Assembly (NCBI GenBank): GCA_020854015.1
Contig: JADZGG010000201.1
Coordinates: forward strand, 1 to 5,264
Direction: 5' to 3'
Origin: Flavobacteriales bacterium
GTDB taxonomy: Bacteria > Bacteroidota > Bacteroidia > Flavobacteriales_F > PHOS-HE28
DNA length: 5,264 nucleotides
Of the stretch, positions 1-5,264 are shown piece after piece. Numbering within the stretch: position 1 is the first letter of the stretch; each line of letters starts with the position of its first letter. A program made the position numbers and the translations under genes. The notes beneath the pieces are model-generated. The model was not told the DNA's origin. It ran no database searches and was given only the letters and a program-made list of their open reading frames with translations.

Positions 1-1124
1 CCATACATGACGTGCGCCAGTGCGTGCGCACCGTGAAGGCCGATGCCGCGACCTACGAGATCGACCCCACCAAGATCATCCTGATGGGCGAGGGCACCGG
101 TGGCTACATCACACTTGCCGCCACCACCCTGGACGATGAGGCTGAACTCTTCGTGGAGAAGTTCCGCCCCGATCCGTTCGACCCGAGCGTGAGCTACATC
201 GACACGGTTAAGGTGGGCAACGTGGAAGGCTTCAACGGCCAGTTGACCCTGTACCGTCCGAACGGCCAGAACAGCGACATCCAGTTCTGCGTGAACATGG
301 GCGGCGCGCTTGCCGACACCACTTGGCTGGAAGCCGGTGATGCTCCGATGGTGGCCTTCCACACGGTGTTCGACCCCTTCGCCCCCTTCACCTACGGCAT
401 CGTGATCGTTCCGACCACGGGCGGCCCTGTGGTTGACGTGCCCGGCAGCAACTACTTCATGCCTTTGGTGAACCAGCTTGGCAACAACGCCAGCTTCGCC
501 ACGCTGCCTGGCGGCGACACGTGGACCGACGTGGCCCGCGCCCGCTATGGCACCACCCAGACACACACCGGAAGCTCCGTGGTGATCAACACGGGCGGCG
601 AAGGCCTCTACCCGATCGTTACCGCCGATTGGCCGGCCGTGAACCCCCAGTTCTCCGAAGAGGCCAGCCCCTGGCAGTGGTGGGATCCGAACAGCGCCAT
701 CGCGCAGCAGCCCAGCCCTGTACCGGGCGTTACCGTGGGCCAGGCCTCACAGGCCAGCAACCCGAACTTCAGCGCTGCGAAGGGCCGTGCCATGATCGAC
801 ACCATCATGGGCTACGCCAACCCCCGCATCGTCTGCGCACTCGACCTCGGCCCCTGCTCCTTGGTGAGCATCGACGAGAACGACCCCATCAGCATGGGTG
901 TGGAGCTGTTCCCGAACCCTGCTACCACGACACTTACCATCACCAGCGCGGAGGCTGACATGCTCGGCTTCGAACTGTATGACATCAACGGCCGTCGTGT
1001 GCGCGCCGAGAACATCAACGCCCGCCGCTTCACCATGGAGCGCGAGGGTCTTGCCGCTGGCAGCTACTTCCTGCAGCTCACCTTCGACAAGGGCAACGTT
1101 GTCCGAAAAGTGGTACTTGACTGA
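1..1124 (+). CDS. Secreted alpha/beta-hydrolase-like protein with T9SS type A sorting domain (5' partial)
   Basis: The frame is open from the window edge (first full codon at 3), so the true start and any signal peptide lie upstream; the GTG at 12 is internal. Residues here are numbered from that GTG. Residues 5-40 resemble the nucleophile-elbow region of carboxylesterase-type alpha/beta hydrolases: a DVRQCVR helix, then DPTKIILMGEGTGGY. The usual GxSxG motif reads GEGTG (87-101), with glycine where the catalytic serine is expected. The segment around residues 110-126 (DAPMVAFHTVFDPFAPF) resembles the strand and loop carrying the acid residue, with Asp121 the candidate. No convincing catalytic histidine motif is visible; His185 is only a possibility. 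Residues 295-370 form a typical T9SS type A domain: LFPNPATTTLTI, then LYDINGRRV, GLAAGSYFLQL and a VRKVVLD end. This domain directs export across the outer membrane and is normally cleaved. Secretion is confident; enzymatic activity is doubtful. A strong terminator follows. Confidence 0.88.
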   Translation, partial: IHDVRQCVRTVKADAATYEIDPTKIILMGEGTGGYITLAATTLDDEAELFVEKFRPDPFDPSVSYIDTVKVGNVEGFNGQLTLYRPNGQNSDIQFCVNMGGALADTTWLEAGDAPMVAFHTVFDPFAPFTYGIVIVPTTGGPVVDVPGSNYFMPLVNQLGNNASFATLPGGDTWTDVARARYGTTQTHTGSSVVINTGGEGLYPIVTADWPAVNPQFSEEASPWQWWDPNSAIAQQPSPVPGVTVGQASQASNPNFSAAKGRAMIDTIMGYANPRIVCALDLGPCSLVSIDENDPISMGVELFPNPATTTLTITSAEADMLGFELYDINGRRVRAENINARRFTMEREGLAAGSYFLQLTFDKGNVVRKVVLD

Positions 1125-1135
1125 TACGTCCCCCA

Positions 1136-1180
1136 CCAACACAAGAGAAGCCTCCGCACGGGGGCTTCTTCTTTTGTTGG
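1136..1180 (+). terminator. Rho-independent terminator after the T9SS hydrolase gene
   Basis: A 10-bp stem (AGAAGCCTCC at 1146-1155 with GGGGGCTTCT at 1160-1169, one G-T wobble) encloses the loop GCAC and is followed by TCTTTT. Outer arms CCAACA (1136-1141) and TGTTGG (1175-1180) extend the pairing through small mismatches. It begins 11 bases after the stop at 1122-1124. The arms are A-rich on the left and T-rich on the right, so it could also stop transcription from the minus strand, although no minus-strand gene is seen nearby. It separates the hydrolase from the padR unit. Confidence 0.9.
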
Positions 1181-1347
1181 GGGCGATGGGCGATGGCAGA
1201 AGGTAGTAAGGACGAAGCCTGACCCATGGAATTCCAGTCGCAGAGCGGTGCCCTCAGCGCAACCCGCTATCACGTGCGACGCAAGCGAAGCCTTCCTATT
1301 CGTACATCCTCCGCTCATCCCGATCGGACGACCGTCCATCCATAAAA
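1181..1347. other. Intergenic spacer without a recognisable gene
   Basis: No ORF with protein-like composition and no RNA gene is recognised here. Small features are a tandem GGGCGAT pair (1181-1187 and 1188-1194), probably chance, and a near-palindrome GGACG-AC-CGTCC (1326-1337) just upstream of the padR control region. The short plus and minus reading frames crossing it extend into flanking genes and have no recognisable motifs. Confidence 0.5.
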
Positions 1348-1404
1348 GGTACTTTGCCTTGCATAGTACCAAACTATGCCCGTATACTTGCATCGTCAAG
1401 TACC
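1348..1404. promoter_or_regulatory. Cluster of inverted repeats, candidate PadR operator
   Basis: Three inverted repeats lie within 57 bases directly before padR. GGTACT (1348-1353) pairs with AGTACC (1365-1370) across 11 bases. GCATAGT (1361-1367) is a perfect 7-bp inverted repeat with ACTATGC (1373-1379) across 5 bases. TACTTG (1385-1390) pairs with CAAGTA (1397-1402) across 6 bases. The half-site GGTACTT recurs: GGTACTTTG at 1348, and as its complement CAAGTACC at 1397-1404. The repeats overlap the likely -35, spacer, -10 and start-site region, as expected for repression by blocking RNA polymerase. PadR proteins commonly bind such dyads and repress their own genes; that this PadR binds here is inference. 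The classical ATGT-N8-ACAT PadR site is not present. Confidence 0.6.
1359..1390 (+). promoter_or_regulatory. Probable promoter of the padR-pspC unit
   Basis: TATACTTG (1383-1390) matches the Bacteroidota -7 element TAnnTTTG at all but one defined position, and CTTG at 1358-1361 lies 21 bases upstream as a one-mismatch TTTG -33 element. Read as a sigma-70 type promoter, TTGCAT (1359-1364) and TATACT (1383-1388) are 18 bases apart. Either reading predicts transcription starting near 1395-1398, giving a leader of about 20 bases before the ATG at 1416. This stretch is AT-rich compared with its surroundings. Confidence 0.55.
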
Positions 1405-1415
1405 AGACATAGCCC

Positions 1416-1745
1416 ATGAACGTCGAGAACACCAAGGCCCAGATGCGCAAAGGCGTACTGGAGTACTGCATCCTCTCGGTGCTAGGGCAGGACGAGCTGT
1501 ATCCATCGGACGTGATCGCCAAGCTGAAGGACGCGAAGCTGATCGTGGTGGAAGGCACGCTCTACCCCCTGCTGACACGGCTGAAGGATGCGGGCTACCT
1601 CACCTACCGGTGGGAAGAGAGCCGCAGCGGCCCGCCCCGCAAATACTACAAGTTGACCCCCGTGGGCAAGAAGTTCCTGAAGGAGCTTGATGACACCTGG
1701 GACGAGCTCGTGACCGCTGTTTCAAAGTCCACCGGACGCAATTGA
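1416..1745 (+). CDS. PadR family transcriptional regulator (minimal, 109 aa)
   Basis: This is a short winged helix-turn-helix regulator of the PadR-s2 type, a cytoplasmic DNA-binding repressor that normally acts as a dimer. The N-terminus MNVENTKAQMRKGVLEYCILSVL is characteristic of the family and supports the ATG at 1416 over the internal ATG at 1443. Helix 1 covers about residues 8-24 and helix 2 about 29-40. The recognition helix is in the VVEGTLYPLLTRLKDAG segment (44-60), and the wing is YLTYRWEESRSGPPRKYYKLTPVG (61-84), with the GPPRKYYKLT motif typical of PadR. Only one short C-terminal helix (about 85-103) follows for dimerisation; the long coiled-coil domain of larger PadR proteins is absent. 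No Shine-Dalgarno sequence is visible. The PspC gene starts 31 bases after the stop, so the two are probably co-transcribed. The inverted repeats upstream suggest autoregulation. The inducing signal cannot be read from sequence. Confidence 0.95.
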   Translation: MNVENTKAQMRKGVLEYCILSVLGQDELYPSDVIAKLKDAKLIVVEGTLYPLLTRLKDAGYLTYRWEESRSGPPRKYYKLTPVGKKFLKELDDTWDELVTAVSKSTGRN

Positions 1746-1776
1746 CCGAACCCCACGCCCTCACCGGCGATCAACG

Positions 1777-3552
1777 ATGAAAAAGACACTCACAGCCAAC
1801 ATCAGCGGCAGCGTTTTCCACATCGAGGAGGACGCGTACGAGAAGCTTCAACGCTACCTCGCGACCATCCGCGGCAACTTCAGCGGAAGCGAAGGTCGCG
1901 ACGAGATCATGGGCGATATTGAAGGCCGCATCGCGGAGCTCTTCACGGAGCGCCTCGTCGGTCGCCAGGTGGTCACCATCGCCGACGTGGAACATGTGAT
2001 CAGCGTGATGGGCCAACCCGAGGATTTCCTTGGTGACGAGGCGGGAGCCGCGTCAGGTGGTGCATCCGGCGCGGAAGCAGGTTCCGGAGCCAGCGGCTTC
2101 GCTGGTGCCGATCCCACACGAAGCCGCAAGCGCCTGTTCCGCGACACGGATGACCGCTGGGTGGGCGGTGTGCTGAGCGGCATCGCGGCCTACTTCGGCA
2201 TCGACGCATTGGTCCTGCGCATCATCTACATCCTTCTGCTGTTCATCGGCGTGGGCTGGTTGCTGTACATCATCCTGTGGATCGTGGTGCCCCCTGCGCA
2301 AAGCGCTGCGGACAAGCTGCAGATGCACGGTGAACCGGTTACGGTGGACAACATCAAACGGGTGGTGGAGGAAGGCGCGGATCACATCCGTCGTGGGGCA
2401 CAGACCGTGGCCGGTGAAGCCGAAGATCTTGGTCGCCGGTGGACCGGTGACCCATCGTTCAAGCGCGGCGCCAACGAGGTCAGCGACTTCTTCGTGCAGG
2501 TGGTCCGCTTCATCCTGAAGGCCTTTGGAAAGCTCTTCGGTGCGGTGGCCTTCATGCTCGGCATCGTGCTGGCCATGGCGCTGGTCTTCATCATCGTAGG
2601 CCGCTACAACTTCGTGTGGCACGGCACCGACCTCGGCGCCTTGGGTCTGGAGCACCTGGCCAACGCCTGGTTCCCCGATGCGAACATGTTCGGCATGACC
2701 TGGCTGGGGGTGATCTGCTTCATCGGTGCCCCGGCCATCGGTCTGATCTATGGCGGCCTGCGCTTGCTCTTCGGCCTGAAGGCACCGCGTTGGTTCGGCT
2801 GGAGCATCGCCCCTCTCTGGATCCTGGGCATGGTGATCCTCGGTGTGGTGGCCGTGCGGCAGGCGAACGAATTCCGACAGAGCGAACGCATCAGCGACGA
2901 CATCGTTCTGGAACAGCCCAGCGGTCAGGTGCTCCGCATCGCCACGGCCAACGACCCCTGGTTCGGCAACGACCACGCGGGCTACGACAACGACCTGGAC
3001 ATGATCCACATTGACGGCGACAGCATCCGCTGGGGAACCGCCGACCTGGACGTGCAACAGAGCCCCGACAGCCTCTACCACCTGGTGATCGAGCGCAAGG
3101 CGCACGCCTCCGACCGCAAGACGGCCGCGACCCGGGCCCGACAAGTGAGGTCCCTCCACAGCCAGCGCGACAGCCTGCTCATCCTGAACCCCACGTTCAG
3201 CACACCCACCTCCGACAAGTTGCGTGGACAACGGGCGCACTTCATCGTGTTGGTACCTGTGGGAAAGGCCGTGCACTTCGAGACCACCAGTCGCCGCATG
3301 GTGTGGGACATCGACAACGTGACCGACACCTGGGACAGCGAGATGATCGGCAAGACCTGGACCATGACCAGCGGTGGCCTGAGCAACAGCGTGACACCGG
3401 AGCAAGTGCCCGACGACCTGCCCGCACCGCTCGCTCCCCACAACGATCCCACACCCGCGCCACAACCGGAACCCGCCAAGCCGGAGGACACACGCCCCAC
3501 CGTGGCACTGCCCAACCTCTTCCGCGGATTGAGCACGTTGGTGCGCATTTAG
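1777..3552 (+). CDS. PspC domain-containing membrane protein, probable envelope-stress component
   Basis: The 591-residue product has several visible parts. Residues 1-86 form a cytoplasmic region typical of Bacteroidota PspC proteins: MKKTLTANISGSVFHIEEDAYEKL, then EIMGDIEGRIAELF and VVTIADVEHVISVMGQPEDF. Residues 88-112 are a Gly/Ala/Ser-rich linker. The PspC domain is at about 117-175 (KRLFRDTDDRWVGGVLSGIAAYFGID, then a hydrophobic stretch ending WIVVPPA). Further membrane segments lie near 250-275, 306-334 and 341-361. Residues 365-540 are mostly polar and probably beta-rich, with the motifs SPDSLYHLVIERKA, LVPVGKAVHFE and WDIDNV. A proline-rich tract (548-572) precedes the C-terminus. 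PspC proteins in Proteobacteria belong to the phage-shock response and sense or stabilise the stressed inner membrane. No pspA, pspB or pspF is visible here; the partner is instead the upstream PadR. Whether the C-terminal domain faces the periplasm depends on whether the PspC segment spans the membrane once or twice. Confidence 0.93.
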   Translation: MKKTLTANISGSVFHIEEDAYEKLQRYLATIRGNFSGSEGRDEIMGDIEGRIAELFTERLVGRQVVTIADVEHVISVMGQPEDFLGDEAGAASGGASGAEAGSGASGFAGADPTRSRKRLFRDTDDRWVGGVLSGIAAYFGIDALVLRIIYILLLFIGVGWLLYIILWIVVPPAQSAADKLQMHGEPVTVDNIKRVVEEGADHIRRGAQTVAGEAEDLGRRWTGDPSFKRGANEVSDFFVQVVRFILKAFGKLFGAVAFMLGIVLAMALVFIIVGRYNFVWHGTDLGALGLEHLANAWFPDANMFGMTWLGVICFIGAPAIGLIYGGLRLLFGLKAPRWFGWSIAPLWILGMVILGVVAVRQANEFRQSERISDDIVLEQPSGQVLRIATANDPWFGNDHAGYDNDLDMIHIDGDSIRWGTADLDVQQSPDSLYHLVIERKAHASDRKTAATRARQVRSLHSQRDSLLILNPTFSTPTSDKLRGQRAHFIVLVPVGKAVHFETTSRRMVWDIDNVTDTWDSEMIGKTWTMTSGGLSNSVTPEQVPDDLPAPLAPHNDPTPAPQPEPAKPEDTRPTVALPNLFRGLSTLVRI

Positions 3553-3559
3553 TTCAGGG

Positions 3560-3578
3560 CCTCGGGCTGGACCCGAGG
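3560..3578 (+). repeat. Stem-loop just after the PspC gene
   Basis: CCTCGGG (3560-3566) and CCCGAGG (3572-3578) form a perfect 7-bp stem with the loop CTGGA, 8 bases after the stop codon. No T-run follows, so it does not look like a standard intrinsic terminator. A second CCGAGG copy at 3595-3600 could pair with the left arm instead, giving an alternative fold. Confidence 0.6.
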
Positions 3579-3622
3579 AACGTTCTCCGGCGCACCGAGG
3601 GGTTGGAACCGGACGAACAACC

Positions 3623-3653
3623 CGCCCCGGCGATCCACGGATCGACCGGGGCG
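3623..3653. repeat. Very stable GC-rich stem-loop in the spacer after the PspC gene
   Basis: CGCCCCGG (3623-3630) pairs perfectly with CCGGGGCG (3646-3653). Inside it, CGATC (3631-3635) pairs with GATCG (3640-3644), leaving a single bulged A at 3645 and the loop CACG. The result is about 13 paired bases. No T-run follows on the plus strand, and on the minus strand only GGGTTGTTCG follows. It may block 3' decay, act as a weak terminator or be a dispersed repeat; sequence alone does not decide. A weaker helix GGTTG (3601-3605) with CAACC (3618-3622) directly precedes it. Confidence 0.65.
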
Positions 3654-3702
3654 CGGTGCGTGAAGGGGTGACCTGGATCAGGGCATCGCACAGCGCAACC
3701 GC

Positions 3703-3710
3703 TAGCTTCG
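3703..3710 (+). promoter_or_regulatory. Possible -7 promoter element before the small membrane protein gene
   Basis: TAGCTTCG differs from the Bacteroidota element TAnnTTTG at one defined position. It ends 6 bases before the ATG at 3717, which would give an almost leaderless mRNA. No good -33 TTTG element is seen at the expected distance, so this is weak. Confidence 0.3.
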
Positions 3711-3716
3711 CGGCAT

Positions 3717-4244
3717 ATGTTCGAAGCGCTCGACAACCCTGTCTTCCTGGTGATGTTCATCATGGCCAACGCTTTGGCGTTGATCCTGCTGCTGGCCGCA
3801 TGGAAGTGGGTGCGCGCAGCGCGATGGATGTTCGTGCTGCTCTTGGCTTGGGCCAGTTGGACGAACGCAAGCACGGCGTTGAACGACCCCGAAGCTTACT
3901 TGGAATACGCAGACCTCACCTGGTCGAAGACCTACAGCGACATCATCCTCGGTCCTTTCGCGGAGCACATCACGCGCTACGTCGGCATGGTGGCCGTGTG
4001 CCAGGCGCTGATCGCCTTGTCCTTGCTGTTGAAGGGCTTCATCCTGCGGGTGGGCAGCCTGGGCGGCATCGTGTTCCTGCTGGCGATCGTTCCCTTCGGC
4101 GTGGGTTCGGGTTTCCCTTGCACGCTGGTGATGGCCGTGGCGCTTTTCATGGTCATGCGAAAGGAAGCGCGGCATTGGCCCTGGCCTGCGGAGCGTCTGC
4201 TTCCCGTGCCTGCTGTGGTGGAGCAGGAAAGCAGCGAGGGCTGA
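3717..4244 (+). CDS. Small multi-pass membrane protein, DoxX-like, function unknown
   Basis: The 175-residue product is strongly hydrophobic, with likely membrane segments near residues 9-30, 33-48, 86-108, 112-127 and 131-148. A polar loop (49-85) contains NDPEAYLEYADLTWSKTYSDIILGPF. The segment FLLAIVPFGVGSGFPCTLVMAVALF (120-144) resembles the conserved GxGSxFP stretch in DoxX-like and related Bacteroidota membrane proteins, and the short helix-bundle size fits. This is a resemblance, not a firm family call. The C-terminal 27 residues (RKEARHWPWP onwards) are polar and probably cytoplasmic. There is no Shine-Dalgarno sequence; the ATG at 3717 gives a full first helix, while the next Met at residue 13 would truncate it. 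The antiporter gene begins 55 bases downstream on the same strand, so co-transcription is possible. No catalytic residues are apparent. Confidence 0.8.
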   Translation: MFEALDNPVFLVMFIMANALALILLLAAWKWVRAARWMFVLLLAWASWTNASTALNDPEAYLEYADLTWSKTYSDIILGPFAEHITRYVGMVAVCQALIALSLLLKGFILRVGSLGGIVFLLAIVPFGVGSGFPCTLVMAVALFMVMRKEARHWPWPAERLLPVPAVVEQESSEG

Positions 4245-4248
4245 CCGT

Positions 4249-4268
4249 TGCGCTTCATACGAAGTGCA
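4249..4268. repeat. Short stem-loop between the small membrane protein gene and the antiporter gene
   Basis: TGCGCTTC (4249-4256) pairs with GAAGTGCA (4261-4268), with one G-T wobble and the loop ATAC, starting 4 bases after the stop at 4242-4244. No T-run follows. It could be a weak terminator, or an operator for the downstream gene. Confidence 0.4.
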
Positions 4269-4279
4269 CATCACGCGGC

Positions 4280-4287
4280 TATCTTGC
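4280..4287 (+). promoter_or_regulatory. Possible promoter element before the antiporter gene
   Basis: TATCTTGC begins with TA and carries a TTG close to the TAnnTTTG pattern, but shifted by one base. It ends 12 bases before the ATG at 4300. It resembles the elements before padR (TATACTTGC) and the small membrane protein gene (TAGCTTCGC). No clear -33 element is present, so read-through from upstream is equally possible. Confidence 0.3.
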
Positions 4288-4299
4288 GGCGGTCCGCCC

Positions 4300-5264
4300 A
4301 TGCGCCTGCGCAACCTCCTCTTCTACCTGTTGACGATCGGTGCCAGCGTGGGAGCGATGTACATCATCGCGTTGCGCGGCGACCTGTTGCAGATGGACGT
4401 GATGGGCCACCTGCCGACCCCACCGGAAACGGGATTGTGGAGCCAGTTCAAGGACACCTACCACCACAACCTGACGCACCCGCTGGCGATCCTGCTCCTG
4501 CAGATCCTCACGATCATCATCACAGCTCGGGTGCTGGGGTACATCTGCCAGAAAGTAGGCCTGCCCACGGTGATCGGTGAGATCGCGGCCGGCATCATCC
4601 TGGGGCCCTCCTTCCTGGCCACACAATTCCCGGCTTACTCCGCGTTCCTGCTCCCAGCGGCCTCGCTGGGCAACCTCCAGTTCCTGAGCCAGATCGGCCT
4701 GATCCTCTTCATGTTCGTGATCGGCATGGAACTGAACCTGAACGTGCTGAAGGACCGTGCGCAGGACGCGTTGATCGTGAGCCACGCCAGCATCGCACTG
4801 CCCTTCACCGCGGGCATGGGGCTGGCCTATCTGCTGTACGCCAAGTTCGCGCCGCCGGGAGTGGCCTTCCTCAGCTTCGCGCTGTTCCTGGGGGTGAGCA
4901 TGAGCATAGCGGCCTTCCCGGTGCTGGCCCGCATCGTGCAGGAACGGGGCCTCAGCAAGAGTCGCTTCGGCAGCACCGTGATCACGTTCGCGGCGGTGGA
5001 TGACATCACGGCCTGGTGCCTGCTGGCGGTGGTGATCGCCATCGTGAAGGCGGGCAACATCATCAGCTCGTTATACACCGTGCTGATGGCCATCGCCTAC
5101 CTGGTGCTGATGTTCCGGTTGGTGCGCCCGTTCCTCAAGAAGCTGGGTGATGTGTTCGCCGACCGCGAGAGCCTGAGCAAGCCCATCGTGGCGGTCTTCT
5201 TCATGGTGCTCCTGTTCAGCGCTTATGCTACCGAAGTGATCGGGATCCACGCGTTGTACGGTGC
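4300..5264 (+). CDS. CPA2-family cation:proton antiporter, KefB/NapA-like (3' partial)
   Basis: The frame is open from the ATG at 4300 to the window edge, giving 321 residues, about the N-terminal membrane half or more of the protein. It is an inner-membrane exchanger of Na+ or K+ for protons. Visible CPA2 signatures are VGLPTVIGEIAAGIILGPS (86-104), LFMFVIGMELN (136-146), SMSIAAFPVLARIVQERGL (200-218), the ion-binding acidic pair in AAVDDITAW (Asp234-Asp235), and the start of the IHALYG motif at 316. The double aspartate is the form associated with electrogenic exchange in this superfamily. An extra hydrophobic helix at residues 4-25 and a polar loop (26-60) precede the core, an extension seen in some Bacteroidota members. 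The ATG at 4300 keeps this helix intact; Met20 would remove it. Whether a RCK/TrkA-N or universal-stress domain follows cannot be seen. No Shine-Dalgarno sequence is visible. Confidence 0.94.
   Translation, partial: MRLRNLLFYLLTIGASVGAMYIIALRGDLLQMDVMGHLPTPPETGLWSQFKDTYHHNLTHPLAILLLQILTIIITARVLGYICQKVGLPTVIGEIAAGIILGPSFLATQFPAYSAFLLPAASLGNLQFLSQIGLILFMFVIGMELNLNVLKDRAQDALIVSHASIALPFTAGMGLAYLLYAKFAPPGVAFLSFALFLGVSMSIAAFPVLARIVQERGLSKSRFGSTVITFAAVDDITAWCLLAVVIAIVKAGNIISSLYTVLMAIAYLVLMFRLVRPFLKKLGDVFADRESLSKPIVAVFFMVLLFSAYATEVIGIHALYG

Noticed and set aside
1181..1194. Tandem GGGCGAT repeat
   Set aside because: Only two copies of 7 bases after a terminator; probably chance in GC-rich DNA.
1395..1410. 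Search for the classical PadR operator ATGT-N8-ACAT
   Set aside because: An ACAT occurs at 1407-1410, but no ATGT lies at the matching distance upstream (1395-1398 reads GTCA).
1064..1558. A 164-codon minus-strand reading frame across the spacer and the start of padR
   Set aside because: It overlaps the C-terminal end of the hydrolase, the terminator, the promoter region and padR, and its translation shows no recognisable motif. The plus-strand genes explain the region better.
2053..3465. A 470-codon minus-strand reading frame opposite the PspC gene
   Set aside because: Its translation is rich in His, Val, Gln and Asp, as expected from the antisense of a GC-rich gene, while the plus strand encodes a clear PspC protein with domain motifs.
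4288..4298. Small GC-rich stem GGCG-GTC-CGCC just before the antiporter start
   Set aside because: Only four base pairs in GC-rich sequence; too short to claim a translational control element.
3656..4333. A 225-codon plus-strand frame and a 203-codon minus-strand frame overlapping the small membrane protein gene
   Set aside because: Both have Arg/His/Gly/Pro-rich composition without domain signals, while the frame at 3717-4244 gives coherent transmembrane helices.
1..5264. Mobile element, CRISPR array, tRNA, rRNA or defence-system signals
   Set aside because: No transposase, integrase, direct-repeat array or recognisable structural RNA was seen, and base composition looks even along the window apart from the short AT-richer padR promoter.

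Overview
The window is about 60% G+C and looks like chromosomal DNA from a high-GC member of the Bacteroidota. The clearest clue is the first gene, which ends in a type IX secretion (T9SS) type A sorting domain, a hallmark of that phylum. Supporting clues are the lack of recognisable Shine-Dalgarno sequences before the starts, promoter-like elements resembling the Bacteroidota TAnnTTTG type, and a PadR plus PspC gene pair of the kind common in the phylum. A high-GC lineage of Flavobacteriales or a neighbouring order is plausible, but the sequence alone does not settle it.

Layout, all genes on the plus strand. (1) Positions 1-1124 hold the 3' part of a secreted alpha/beta-hydrolase-like protein with a T9SS C-terminal domain, closed by a strong intrinsic terminator (1136-1180). 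(2) An intergenic region (1181-1415) has nothing recognisable in its first part. Its last 70 bases hold a dense set of inverted repeats over a credible promoter. (3) Positions 1416-1745 encode a minimal PadR-type repressor, followed 31 bases later by a 591-residue PspC-domain membrane protein (1777-3552); these two very probably form an operon. (4) A 164-base GC-rich spacer holds two strong stem-loops. (5) Positions 3717-4244 encode a small multi-pass membrane protein, DoxX-like at best. (6) From 4300 to the window edge is the N-terminal 321 residues of a CPA2-type cation:proton antiporter, still open at the end.

Functionally, the PadR/PspC pair suggests an autoregulated envelope-stress module: a small winged-helix repressor controls its own promoter and a membrane-embedded PspC protein with a large beta-rich C-terminal domain. 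The last two genes are also membrane proteins, but no sequence evidence links them to the PadR/PspC unit. The T9SS hydrolase is an independent unit separated by a terminator.

I see no mobile element, CRISPR array, tRNA, rRNA or phage signal, and no clear evidence of a wholly new system. The points most worth a second look are the operator array before padR, the missing serine nucleophile in the secreted hydrolase, and the structured spacer after the PspC gene.
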